DNA from: Gammaproteobacteria bacterium
GTDB lineage: Bacteria > Pseudomonadota > Gammaproteobacteria > Steroidobacterales > Steroidobacteraceae
Assembly: GCA_021323735.1 (NCBI GenBank)
Contig: JAJPKM010000041.1
Coordinates: 1 to 64,000 of the forward strand
Reading direction: 5' to 3'
Length of the DNA stretch: 64,000 bases
Shown piece by piece: positions 45,701 through 54,939 of this stretch; position 1 is the stretch's first letter; the number at the start of each line of letters is the position of its first letter. The translations under genes and the position numbers were made by a program. A model generated the notes under the pieces. The model was not told the origin of the DNA. It searched no databases and was given only the letters and a program-made list of their open reading frames with translations.

Positions 45701-47629
45701 TTGTCTTTGTACCGGCGCGCCGCAGTTCTCATCGCTCCCCTGATCGACATCCTCGCGTTCTGCGCGATGATCGGCGCCGGGCTGTCACCGAGAGCCAGCA
45801 ATGCTTTTGCATTCGCCGCACATGTCTTGATCGCGTGCGTTTTGAGAGTGCGGATCATGAAGGCGGCGGAGCCGACCTTGCACGCAACTCGCCCATACCT
45901 GCGCATCATGATCCTCGGATTCCTGGGACTGTTCCTGCGCGGCGGCGTGCTGGCGCTGTTCCAGCGCTGGGGCTGGCCGCCGACTCTGGCGATCCTGCCC
46001 ACCGTTGCCATGGGAGTGGCCGTGATTCAGGCGGGATTTTCCTACTCTGATGCCTATGCTCATGCCCGTTCACACAGCCATGCCCATTCCATTGCGGCCG
46101 CGGCCGACCCTGCGGCCGGCCTGTCTTGGCGCACCCTCGCCTACGGGCTCATTGCCTACGCCCTGGTACTGCGACTGATCTATGCAGGCACGGTCGAGCT
46201 GATGCCCGAGGAAGCCTATTACTGGAACTATTCTCGGCACCTGGCCCTAGGCTACTTGGACCACCCTCCGATGGTAGCCTGGCTGATACGGCTCGGTACG
46301 GCGTTGTTCGGTCAAAACGAATTCGGCGTGCGTGCCGGCGCGCTGTTCTGTGGCGCCGTCACCGCCATTTTTGTCTACAGGCTGACCCGCAACCTTTTCG
46401 GCGAGGTCAGCGCGCTGGCGGCTGTGCTGTTGGCGCAAACCCTGCCCTACTTCTTCCTCTCCGGGTTGCTGATGACGCCGGATGCGCCGCTGGTGGCGGC
46501 TTGGGCCGCCTCGCTGTACTTTCTCGAACGTGCCCTGATCGCCAATCGCTACCGCGCGTGGTGGCTGGCGGGAATCTGCCTCGGCTTGGGGATGATTTCG
46601 AAATACACCATTGCTGTGCTGGCGCCGGTCACCGCGGCCTTCATGTTATGGGACTCGCCCTCGCGTCACTGGTGGCGCCGCATCGACCCGTATGTCGCGG
46701 CCCTGCTGGCCCTCGCCATTTTCTCCCCGGTTCTCATCTGGAATGCGCAGCACGGCTGGGCATCGTTCGCCTTTCAAACCTCGCGCAGACTCGCGGAAGC
46801 GCCGCAGTTCGCCTTGCACAAACTCATCGGTTCCATGATCGTGTTGATCACACCCACGGGACTATTGGCCGTCGCCGGTGTTTTGTTCACGTGGCCGCTC
46901 GGCGGCGGTGCATTCTCCACCGCCGCGCGCGGGCGGCGCCTGTTTTGCCTCGCCATCCTCGTGCCGCTGGCGGTGTTCGCGGCATTCAGCCTGCGTCATG
47001 AAGTGAAGCTCGATTGGACCGGTGCGCTGTGGACGGCCGCACTGCCGGCCCTCGGGTGCGCGATGATCGCCGCGGAAACCAGGCTCGGCAGGCTAGGGGC
47101 TTGGGCTCGTGCCGCGTGGCGGCCCACGATCTTGACCCTGCTGCTGATCTACGCGGCGGGCTTGCACTACTTGGTGCTCGGTCTTCCGGGTGCGGCCTAT
47201 GGCAAGCACATCGAGGTGGTGCCGGTGGGCTGGCGCGAACTGACGGCGCATATCATGGAAACCGCCGCCGCCCAGCGCACGGACAGCGGTGGCGATGTTC
47301 TCATCGTGGGCATGGATCGGTACGCCATCGCCAGCGAACTAGCCTTTTACGGCGGCGCGCACGCCGCGTCGGGTTTGAATACCGCCAACAGCCATCTCTT
47401 TGGCGGCATGGGTCTCATGTATGGCCAATGGATGCCACCCAAGCTGCAGGAGCATCGGAATCTGTTGCTCGTCGCCTGGAGTCCGGGGGAACTCGAGGAT
47501 AAGGCAATCGAGGCACAGGTAGCACGCCTGGGGCCCATCGAGGATGACCTGCTGGTGAGAGATGGCGTCGTCATCCGTCACTACTATCATCGTCTGGCAT
47601 TCGACTATCGGGCTGTCGGCAGCGATTAA
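45701..47629 (+). CDS. GtrA-like domain fused to family 39 glycosyltransferase
   Basis: 642 aa, TTG start, 4 bp after the kinase stop, with no strong ribosome-binding site. Residues about 1-125 have four transmembrane segments and look like a GtrA flippase-type domain (LIDILAFCAMIGAGLSP, NAFAFAAHVLIACVLR). A His-rich linker (about 128-140) leads to a multi-spanning GT39/ArnT-like part (PMT_2) with the acidic MPEEAYYWNYSRHLALGYLDHPP loop that coordinates the lipid-linked sugar donor, and a C-terminal soluble domain. It probably transfers a sugar from a polyprenyl-phosphate donor to an envelope acceptor, with the GtrA part moving or positioning the lipid donor. Confidence 0.85.
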   Translation: MSLYRRAAVLIAPLIDILAFCAMIGAGLSPRASNAFAFAAHVLIACVLRVRIMKAAEPTLHATRPYLRIMILGFLGLFLRGGVLALFQRWGWPPTLAILPTVAMGVAVIQAGFSYSDAYAHARSHSHAHSIAAAADPAAGLSWRTLAYGLIAYALVLRLIYAGTVELMPEEAYYWNYSRHLALGYLDHPPMVAWLIRLGTALFGQNEFGVRAGALFCGAVTAIFVYRLTRNLFGEVSALAAVLLAQTLPYFFLSGLLMTPDAPLVAAWAASLYFLERALIANRYRAWWLAGICLGLGMISKYTIAVLAPVTAAFMLWDSPSRHWWRRIDPYVAALLALAIFSPVLIWNAQHGWASFAFQTSRRLAEAPQFALHKLIGSMIVLITPTGLLAVAGVLFTWPLGGGAFSTAARGRRLFCLAILVPLAVFAAFSLRHEVKLDWTGALWTAALPALGCAMIAAETRLGRLGAWARAAWRPTILTLLLIYAAGLHYLVLGLPGAAYGKHIEVVPVGWRELTAHIMETAAAQRTDSGGDVLIVGMDRYAIASELAFYGGAHAASGLNTANSHLFGGMGLMYGQWMPPKLQEHRNLLLVAWSPGELEDKAIEAQVARLGPIEDDLLVRDGVVIRHYYHRLAFDYRAVGSD

Positions 47630-47648
47630 ATCGCCTAGAATCTCAACT

Positions 47649-48245
47649 ATGATCCATCCAGTTTGGCGGCTCATCGCCCCTGCCCTGACTCTCACCGCCG
47701 GTCTTCTTCGACCCGACATGGGCGCTGCACAGACTCCCGAGCAGGAGAAGCTATGGGAAGCACAGCGCGCCCAGTCTCAGGCCGAACAGAAGGCGAAGGC
47801 AGAGCTTCTGGCCTCGCAGCGTGCCGCCCGCCGGGCGGATCCCATGGCATGGGTCCGCACGCTCAATCCGTTAGGCGAGGGTGGCTGGCAATTTCGGGCC
47901 GTCGCCGCGGATGGATCATGGGCCGCTTTCAGCACCGAACATCAGATGAAACGTTCCGGCCGCCTGATCACGGCATGGCTGAGGCAGGAATATCCGGAGC
48001 CACAACGCAACAGCGCCGGCGATATTTACTTCAGCTACGTGGAGAAGATTCAATTCGACTGCGCCAATGAGCGCGCGCGTGCCTTATTGATCATCTACTA
48101 CTCGGACAACAACATCACCGGCAGTGAGTCCAGTGAGGCCACCGACGTCAAGCAAGCCGTCTGGGTGCCCATCGTGCCGGGCACGCCAAGTGAAAATATT
48201 TACCAGTGGGCGTGTGAGGTCGCCAACGGCAAGGCGCACTCCTAG
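47649..48245 (+). CDS. secreted protein resembling surface-adhesin protein E
   Basis: 198 aa from the ATG at 47649, with a hydrophobic signal sequence (LIAPALTLTAGLL) ending near AAQ. A charged helix rich in Gln, Lys and Ala follows (about 28-60), then a beta-rich domain with YFSYVEKIQFDCANERAR and a late VPIVPGTPSENIYQWACE; two cysteines in this domain may form a disulphide. The layout is reminiscent of the surface-adhesin E family, an identification I rate as tentative. Its stop shares the bases CTAG with the stop of the convergent GH3 gene. Confidence 0.7.
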   Translation: MIHPVWRLIAPALTLTAGLLRPDMGAAQTPEQEKLWEAQRAQSQAEQKAKAELLASQRAARRADPMAWVRTLNPLGEGGWQFRAVAADGSWAAFSTEHQMKRSGRLITAWLRQEYPEPQRNSAGDIYFSYVEKIQFDCANERARALLIIYYSDNNITGSESSEATDVKQAVWVPIVPGTPSENIYQWACEVANGKAHS

Positions 48246-50389
48246 GCCACCAACTGAACGCTCGCGACCTGAAGTTGCGTCCGGTCCGCACAGGGTCCGA
48301 CCAAAATCTCGATCTCGCCGGGCTCGAACACCGGCTCGAGCGCCATGCCGAGAAAGCGCAGCTCCGCGGCGCCCAATGAAAACGTGACCGTGCCGCTGCC
48401 GCCGGGCCGCAGCTCGATCTTGCCGAATCCCTTCAACTCCAGCTTCGGCCGCGAGACGCTGGCAATCTTGTCGTGGGTGAACAAGAACAGCGTTTCCTGG
48501 GCCTCGCGCGCGCCGCGATTGATCACATCCACCTGCACGGTCAGCACGTCGCCGAGCGCGATCGCGGCACGCGACAGCCGAAGATTCGACAGCTCGAACC
48601 GCCCGTAAGTGAGCCCAAATCCGAAGGGGAACAAGGGCTCGTTGGCGACATCGAGATACTTGCTGGTAAATCGATCATGGCTGTCGAAGGGTCTGCCGCT
48701 CGGACGTTCGCCGAAAAATATGGGCACCTGGCCCAAAGCCCGCGGCCAGGTCACGGGCGTGCGCCCGCTGGGACCCTGCCGTCCGGTGATGACATCGGCG
48801 AGCGCGTGACCCGCCTCGCTGCCCGGGAACCAGGCCGCAAGCACGGCATTCGCCTTCTCGACGAGCCAGGGCACGATGAGCGGCCGCCCGGAGAACAAAA
48901 TCACGATCACCGGGATGGATGCACGTTGCGCCTGTTCGAACACGGCCTCCGCGAGCTGCCGCTGCATGCCGGGAAGCCCCAGATGGGCGCGGCTGGCAGC
49001 CTCACCGCTCATGACCGCTGCTTCGCCGAGACACAGGATGATGGCGTCCGCGGACTCACACAACCGTAATGCCGCGCTCAGTCCGCCGGTGTCCGCACCG
49101 TCGATCGCGACGCCGTCGGCCTGCAGAATTTGGGACTCGGGCAACGCGGTCCGCAATCCCTGCAGCACGGTCACGTGGCCCTCCGGCGCCGCCGCACCCC
49201 ACCACACCCCGCGCATTTCCGCGGATGCATCCGTCAGCGGACCCAGCAATGCCAGGCGTCGCACCGAGCGGCGCAGCGGCAAAGCATCGCCATCGTTCTT
49301 CAGCATCACGATGGAGCGCGTCGCGATGTGTCGGGCCAACCCGCGCCGCTTCTCGAGCGCGGCGGCAGATTCGCGCACCTTGCCGCGACGGTAGGGATCG
49401 TCGAACAATCCCAGGCGCTCTTTCAGGATCAAAACGCGGCGCACCGATTCGTCGATCTCCGCCATGCTGACCGTGCCTCGTTTCAATGCCAAGGGCAGGC
49501 CGCGCCGGTACGCATCGGCCATCATATCGATGTCCACACCGGCTTTGAGCGCCAGCGCCGCAGCGTCTGCGAGATCGGCGGCAATCCCGTGGCGAATCAA
49601 TTCGGCAATGGCGTTATAGTCGCTGATGATCAAACCATCGAAGCCGAGGCGCCCGCGCAGCCAGTCGCGAAGCAGCACCTTGTTGGCCGTCATCGGCACG
49701 CCGTTCAAGTCCGTGAAGGCCGGCATGATGGCGGCAGCGCCGGCGGCCACTGCCGCAGCGAAGGGCAACAGGTGTACCTCATGCAGCGTGCGCTCGGAAA
49801 TATCCACGGGAGCATAATCGCGACCCGCAGTTACGCCGCCATAGGCGCAGAAATGCTTGGCCACGGACGCCAGGCAGTCGGCGTGCGTCAACCCGCCGCC
49901 CTGAAATCCGCGCACCTTGGCCTCGGCCATGCATGCAGCCACGAAGGGATCCTCGCCCGGACCCTCGGCACCCCTGCCCCATCGCGGGTCCCGTGCCACA
50001 TCGAGCATCGGCGCGAAGGTCATGGCCAATCCATCGGCGGCCGCTTCCTTGGCCGACTCGCGAGCGCTCGACGCCCATGCTTCAGGATCGAACAGTGACG
50101 CTTCGCCCAGCGGGATCGGGAACAAGGTACGATGCCCGTGGATCACGTCGTAGCCGATGAGCAGCGGGATCCCGAGACGCGACTCATCGACCGCCAGCCG
50201 CTGCATGTCGTGGACGTTTGCCGCGCCGACGAGATTCAGCAAATTGCCGATCGCCCCACTCTTGATTGCCTCGGTGGAATCGCCCGCGATGGTGGGTCCG
50301 GTCACGGCCTGTCCGCAGGCAGTCATGGTCAGCTGACCCAGCTTCTCCGTCAGCGACATGCGTTCGATTAAACTGTCCACGAGACTCAC
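48242..50389 (-). CDS. GH3 family beta-glucosidase, BglX-like but without signal peptide
   Basis: 715 aa from a GTG at 50389, supported by GGAG seven bases upstream; the open frame extends to 50530 but would then run into the divergent ABC gene. GH3 enzymes release glucose from the non-reducing end of beta-glucans. Catalytic features: KHFCAYGG, RDYAPVDISERTLHEVHLLPF, nucleophile Asp in LIISDYNAI, the (alpha/beta)6 sandwich (about 330-570) and a C-terminal Fn3-like domain. Periplasmic BglX has a signal peptide; the chosen start leaves none, so cytoplasmic location is likely. It is divergent, 63 bp, from the ABC transporter/GH144/GH15 genes. Confidence 0.9.
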   Translation of the reverse strand: MSLVDSLIERMSLTEKLGQLTMTACGQAVTGPTIAGDSTEAIKSGAIGNLLNLVGAANVHDMQRLAVDESRLGIPLLIGYDVIHGHRTLFPIPLGEASLFDPEAWASSARESAKEAAADGLAMTFAPMLDVARDPRWGRGAEGPGEDPFVAACMAEAKVRGFQGGGLTHADCLASVAKHFCAYGGVTAGRDYAPVDISERTLHEVHLLPFAAAVAAGAAAIMPAFTDLNGVPMTANKVLLRDWLRGRLGFDGLIISDYNAIAELIRHGIAADLADAAALALKAGVDIDMMADAYRRGLPLALKRGTVSMAEIDESVRRVLILKERLGLFDDPYRRGKVRESAAALEKRRGLARHIATRSIVMLKNDGDALPLRRSVRRLALLGPLTDASAEMRGVWWGAAAPEGHVTVLQGLRTALPESQILQADGVAIDGADTGGLSAALRLCESADAIILCLGEAAVMSGEAASRAHLGLPGMQRQLAEAVFEQAQRASIPVIVILFSGRPLIVPWLVEKANAVLAAWFPGSEAGHALADVITGRQGPSGRTPVTWPRALGQVPIFFGERPSGRPFDSHDRFTSKYLDVANEPLFPFGFGLTYGRFELSNLRLSRAAIALGDVLTVQVDVINRGAREAQETLFLFTHDKIASVSRPKLELKGFGKIELRPGGSGTVTFSLGAAELRFLGMALEPVFEPGEIEILVGPCADRTQLQVASVQLVA

Positions 50390-50452
50390 TTGACTACTCC
50401 GCGGAAGGCCGATGAATGATAATGCCGGTAAGCCATCGCTCGAGGGTAACGC

Positions 50453-52261
50453 ATGAACAGAGACAGACCGGATCAGGCGAACCGCAAAACGGACACGGAG
50501 GACCAGGCAAAATCGGGGCTGCTGCCGCAACTTTACATGATGGCCCGCGCCCTATGGGCGGCACCGGTGCGCAATACGCTGTTCGCATTGTCAGTATCCT
50601 TGTTCCTCGTCATAGCCGCCACGGCCTACGGACAGATCCGCCTCAACAATTGGAATCAACCCTTCTATGATGCGCTGTCGCATCACAATTTTGCGCAATT
50701 CCTCGATCAACTGGGAGTCTTCGGGCTGATCGCCGGAACGTTGTTGATCCTAAATGTGGGTCAGCGCTGGCTCGGCGAAACTTTGAAGTTGAAGTTGCGC
50801 CAAGGACTGGTTCATGACCTGGTCAAGAACTGGCTCGTCCCCGGCCGGGCATTCCGCTTGACCAACGCGGGCGCCATGGGCGTGAATCCGGACCAGCGCA
50901 TGCACGAAGACGCCCGTCATCTTACCGAGCTGTCGGCCGATCTTGGCATTGGATTGCTGCAATCATCGATCCTGGTAGCCACCTTCGTGAAAGTCCTTTG
51001 GGGCCTGTCGAACAATTTTGCCTTCCACCTCGCGGGACGGCAACTCGTGATCCCGGGATATATGGTATGGGCCGCGGTGTTGTATTCAGGATCCGCGTCC
51101 TTGGTCAGCTATTGGGTGGGCAGCAGCCTCATCGAGCGCAATGCGCAGCGCTACGGGCGGGAAGCGGACTTGCGCTTCTCGCTGGTACGCGTCAACGAGC
51201 ATATCGATGCCATCGCCTTGAGCGGCGGCGAAGCCGATGAAGCGCGGCGCATCGAAATGGACCTCAAGGGCGTGCTGACGGCCACGGCGCGGCTGGTGAC
51301 CGGGCTGACCAATCTCACCTGGATTACGGCCGGCTACGGATGGTTCACGCTCGTCGCGCCCATTCTGGTCGCGGCTCCCCTGTATTTCGCCGGCAATCTG
51401 ACTTTCGGCGGCCTGATGCTGGCGTCCGGCGCGTTCATGCAAGTCCAATCCTCATTGCGCTGGTTCGTCGACAACTTCAGCACCATTGCCGATTGGCGCG
51501 CGACCCTGTTGCGCGTGGCAGGCTTCCGCCGTGCCGTCATCGAAACGGACGTGATGCATGGTGTGGAGTGCCGTGTGGCCTTCTCACAGGGCCCGCCGGG
51601 AGAGATGCGCATCGAGGATCTTCGGATTTCCTCCCCGAGCGGCTGCACCCTGCTCCAGGAGAAAAATGTGCTGATCAAACGCGGGGAGCGGGTGCTCATC
51701 GTCGGCGAATCCGGCGCCGGCAAGACACTGCTGTTTCGCACGCTCGCCGGCTTGTGGCCGTGGGGCTCAGGTTCCGTGGCCTATCCCGACGGTGAGGAGA
51801 TAGTCTATGCGCCGCGCACACCCTATTTCCCCCCCGGCACGCTGCACGAGGTGCTCGCCTATCCAAAATCCACGGAGCTTTTCGACGCGCAGGCGTGTAT
51901 CCAGGCACTGGAGCGGGTTGGGTTGAGCCGTCTGACCGCGCTGCTCGATGAGACGCAGCGTTGGGACCGGGAGTTGAACGAGGATGAGCAGCAGGCGCTG
52001 GCCTTGGCGCGTGTGATCGTCCACAAGGCGCCTTGGGTGCTGATCGACGAAGTGCTCGATACGCTGGATGATGACGCGCTAGACAAGGTTGCCGAAATAT
52101 TCACCCACGATCTGCCGCAGTCCACTGTCATTCTCATCGGGCGCACCGATGCGCATCACTTCTTTACTCGGGTACTGCATCTAGCCGTCGACCCCACGGC
52201 GAAAAAATTGGAACCTCCGGCGGCGCGCGAAGCCCCCCTTCAGTTGGCGGGGAGTGCCTGA
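50453..52261 (+). CDS. ABC transporter with SbmA/BacA-like membrane domain (YddA family)
   Basis: 602 aa with membrane and ATPase parts fused. Residues about 20-330 form a six-helix SbmA-like domain (RLNNWNQPFYDALSHHN, NPDQRMHEDARHLTELSADL), and the ATPase carries Walker A GESGAGKT, a degenerate signature ELNEDEQQALALARV and Walker B WVLIDEVLDTLDD. Relatives import peptides, cobalamin or bleomycin, or transport fatty acyl-CoA. Here it sits next to glycoside hydrolases, so a glucan or oligosaccharide substrate is possible (inference). Its stop overlaps the GH144-like start by one base (TGATG). Confidence 0.9.
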   Translation: MNRDRPDQANRKTDTEDQAKSGLLPQLYMMARALWAAPVRNTLFALSVSLFLVIAATAYGQIRLNNWNQPFYDALSHHNFAQFLDQLGVFGLIAGTLLILNVGQRWLGETLKLKLRQGLVHDLVKNWLVPGRAFRLTNAGAMGVNPDQRMHEDARHLTELSADLGIGLLQSSILVATFVKVLWGLSNNFAFHLAGRQLVIPGYMVWAAVLYSGSASLVSYWVGSSLIERNAQRYGREADLRFSLVRVNEHIDAIALSGGEADEARRIEMDLKGVLTATARLVTGLTNLTWITAGYGWFTLVAPILVAAPLYFAGNLTFGGLMLASGAFMQVQSSLRWFVDNFSTIADWRATLLRVAGFRRAVIETDVMHGVECRVAFSQGPPGEMRIEDLRISSPSGCTLLQEKNVLIKRGERVLIVGESGAGKTLLFRTLAGLWPWGSGSVAYPDGEEIVYAPRTPYFPPGTLHEVLAYPKSTELFDAQACIQALERVGLSRLTALLDETQRWDRELNEDEQQALALARVIVHKAPWVLIDEVLDTLDDDALDKVAEIFTHDLPQSTVILIGRTDAHHFFTRVLHLAVDPTAKKLEPPAAREAPLQLAGSA

Positions 52262-53535
52262 TGGGCAAGCACAAGACCTTGAGCCCGGTGGCACTGGCCG
52301 CATTGCCCGACGCGGATCTGCTCGAAGCGGTGCAAAGGCAGACCTTCGGTTTTTTCTGGGACGCATCGCACCCTTCGAGCGGTCTTGCGCCGGATCGGTG
52401 TAAGACCGTTGCAGGACCCGCGGACGACCTCATCGCCGTCGGCGGCTCGGGATTCGGCGCCATGGCAATCATCGTTGCCGTCGAGCGCGGCTGGGTCACG
52501 CGTGCGGAAGCGGCGGACCGGCTCGTGCACATGCTGGATCTGCTCGCCCGCGCGACCTGTTATCACGGCGTGTTCCCGCATTTCATGAACGGGCGCACCG
52601 GTGCCACCATCCCCTTTACCCGCAAGGATGACGGCGGCGACCTGGTGGAGACGTCTTTTCTGATCATGGGACTGTTGTGTGCACGCGAATATTTCGGCCG
52701 CGACACGCCCGCCGAGTCCAAGCTCAGAGGGCTCGTGGACTATATCTGGAGAGACGTCGAGTGGGACTGGTACTCGCGCGGCGGGCACAGCGTACTGCAA
52801 TGGCATTGGAGCCCGAATAACGGCTGGGCGCTCGGACTGGATATCCGCGGGTGGAATGAATGCCTGATCACCTATGTCCTGGCCGCATCCGCGCCGCGTT
52901 ACCCCATCGCCGCCGCCGCCTACCATGAGGGATTCACCGTCGGCCGCCATTTTCTCAACGGCAATCCCTACTACGGCATTCCCTTGCCCTTGGGAATGCC
53001 CTACGGCGGACCCTTGTTCTTCGCACACTATTCTTTTTGCGGCCTCGACCCGCGCGGCTTGAAAGACACCTTCGCCGACTACTGGCAACAAAACGTCAGT
53101 CACGTGCGCATCAATCATGCCCACTGCGAGAAGAATCCGGGTCATTACGCAGGCTACGGCCCCGCCTGCTGGGGACTGACCTCGAGCGACGGCCCCGAGG
53201 GTTATGCGACCCATAGCCCCGACAACGACGACGGCACCATCTCGCCCACCGCCGCGCTGTCGAGCATGCCCTACGCACCGAAGGAAGCGATACAAGCCAT
53301 TCGGCATTTCCTCAACCGCTATGGCGACAAGGTCTGGGGCCGATTTGGATTCGTCGACGCCTTCTGCGAGGCCAAGGATTGGTACGCGGACACGTATCTG
53401 TCGATTGACCAAGGCCCCATCGTTGTCATGATCGAGAATTACCGCACCGGCCTTCTGTGGAAGTTGTTCATGCAGGTGCCGGAGATTCAGACCGGACTGC
53501 GCAAGCTGGGATTTACCCAGGGTGCAGGACGCTAG
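52261..53535 (+). CDS. glucoamylase-like (PF10091/GH144-type) glucan hydrolase
   Basis: 424 aa without a signal peptide. The Trp/Gly-rich (alpha/alpha)6-type core includes QTFGFFWDASHPSSGLAPDR, GGSGFGAMAIIVAVERGW, the GWALGLDIRGWNECLITYVL stretch and GPACWGLTSSDGPEGY, which are marks of the family that contains endo-beta-1,2-glucanases and the glycoside hydrolase part of cyclic beta-1,2-glucan synthases. It would cut beta-1,2-glucan or a related polymer, but substrate specificity needs an assay. It is unusual for such enzymes to lack a secretion signal; the ABC gene next to it offers a reason. Confidence 0.82.
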   Translation: MGKHKTLSPVALAALPDADLLEAVQRQTFGFFWDASHPSSGLAPDRCKTVAGPADDLIAVGGSGFGAMAIIVAVERGWVTRAEAADRLVHMLDLLARATCYHGVFPHFMNGRTGATIPFTRKDDGGDLVETSFLIMGLLCAREYFGRDTPAESKLRGLVDYIWRDVEWDWYSRGGHSVLQWHWSPNNGWALGLDIRGWNECLITYVLAASAPRYPIAAAAYHEGFTVGRHFLNGNPYYGIPLPLGMPYGGPLFFAHYSFCGLDPRGLKDTFADYWQQNVSHVRINHAHCEKNPGHYAGYGPACWGLTSSDGPEGYATHSPDNDDGTISPTAALSSMPYAPKEAIQAIRHFLNRYGDKVWGRFGFVDAFCEAKDWYADTYLSIDQGPIVVMIENYRTGLLWKLFMQVPEIQTGLRKLGFTQGAGR

Positions 53536-53562
53536 CCCGAGTTATTCGCGAACAACGAGTAG

Positions 53563-54939
53563 ATGTTCAAGGCGAATAATGTTCATGAACAATACACGCT
53601 AGGAGTCTGGCCTCTGACTATGGAATCGCTCGACGACTGGATTGAACGCCAATACCGCCATAGCGCGGTCGCGTTGATGCGCAGCATATCGCCGGTGGGT
53701 ATCGTCAAACAGCGGCCCGGGTTCGCGCAGACGGTGAGGCCGAGGAAAGGCTCCATCGTCGCATCCCCGGTGCTGGGAGCCTACGACCCGGAGCCGGATT
53801 ACTTCTTCCATTGGTACCGGGATTCCGCAGTCGTCGTCGATGCCCTGCGGCTGTTGTTCGAAGACCCGACCATCGATTGCCCGGCACTCGAGCATGTGGG
53901 CGACTTCGTCCGTTTCAGCCTATCGCTGCAGGGGCTGGACGGCCGAACCCTGAGCGACTCCGCATCCTGGCGAGACGCCGTTGCCCTCGACTTTCGCCGC
54001 TTTGTACGCACCGACCAAGACCTCGCGGCGGTGCATGGCGAAGCGGTTGCGGCGGAGACGCGCGTCAACCCGGACGGTACGCTCGACCTGTCCAAGTGGC
54101 CACGGCCGCAAAACGACGGTCCCTCGATGCGCGCCATCAGTCTGCTGCGTTGGCGCCGCAGTGCGCGCTTCGATGCCGTACTCAACGGCTCCGTCGATGC
54201 CCTGCTGACGGCGGATCTTGGATTTACGCGCCGGCACTGGCGCGAACCGTGCTTCGACCTGTGGGAAGAGGAGAAGGGATTTCACTACTACACCCTGCGC
54301 CTGGCCGCCGCTGCGCTCGACGCCGGCGCCGGCTGGTTCGAGGAGCGGGGAGAAGCCGCCGAGGCCCAAGCCTGCCGCTCGGATACCGCCGAGATCCTCG
54401 GGATGCTGGACGGGTACTGGCGCGAGGATCTCGGTTTCTATCGCTCGCGCGTGCTGGAAGGGAACTCATCCTCGGCCAAGGAACTGGACATCGCGGTCAT
54501 ATTCGCGGCAGTGCACGCCGGCGGCGGCCCGAGCCATTCGGTGCGGGACCCGCGCATGCATGCCACCCTGGCCAAGCTCGAGGCGCTGTTCGACGCCGAA
54601 TATGCCATCAATCGAGATCGTGGCAACCGAGCGCCGGCCATGGGCCGCTACGCGGGCGATGTTTACTATGCGGGCGGCGCCTACTACTTCTCGACCTTGG
54701 CAGCCGCGGAATTCTGCTTCCGCGCCGCACTCAATTCGGCGGCGAAGGATTCGCTGGTCGCACGCGGCGATGCGTTTCTCGCGACGGTACGCGCGTATAC
54801 GCCGCCCGGCGGTGAGCTGTCCGAACAATTCGATCAGCACACCGGCGTCCAACGATCGGCGCAGCAGCTGGCATGGAGCTACGCGGCGTTCATTTCGTGC
54901 ACCGAGGCGCGACGGCGCGTCAGGCAAGGTAACGCATAG
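53563..54939 (+). CDS. GH15 glucoamylase-type hydrolase, cytoplasmic
   Basis: 458 aa as drawn; an ATG at 53620 (residue 20) marks where homology begins (LDDWIERQYRHS) and may be the true start. GH15 (alpha/alpha)6 barrel: DPEPDYFFHWYRDSAVVVD, the general-acid Glu in CFDLWEEEKGFHYYT, the YAGDVYYAGGAYYFSTLAAAE segment and the catalytic-base Glu in GELSEQFDQHTG. Such enzymes release glucose from alpha-glucans or trehalose-type substrates. No signal peptide. It is third in the ABC-GH144-GH15 run (27 bp after the previous stop) and overlaps the convergent GGDEF-EAL gene by 20 bp. Confidence 0.87.
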   Translation: MFKANNVHEQYTLGVWPLTMESLDDWIERQYRHSAVALMRSISPVGIVKQRPGFAQTVRPRKGSIVASPVLGAYDPEPDYFFHWYRDSAVVVDALRLLFEDPTIDCPALEHVGDFVRFSLSLQGLDGRTLSDSASWRDAVALDFRRFVRTDQDLAAVHGEAVAAETRVNPDGTLDLSKWPRPQNDGPSMRAISLLRWRRSARFDAVLNGSVDALLTADLGFTRRHWREPCFDLWEEEKGFHYYTLRLAAAALDAGAGWFEERGEAAEAQACRSDTAEILGMLDGYWREDLGFYRSRVLEGNSSSAKELDIAVIFAAVHAGGGPSHSVRDPRMHATLAKLEALFDAEYAINRDRGNRAPAMGRYAGDVYYAGGAYYFSTLAAAEFCFRAALNSAAKDSLVARGDAFLATVRAYTPPGGELSEQFDQHTGVQRSAQQLAWSYAAFISCTEARRRVRQGNA

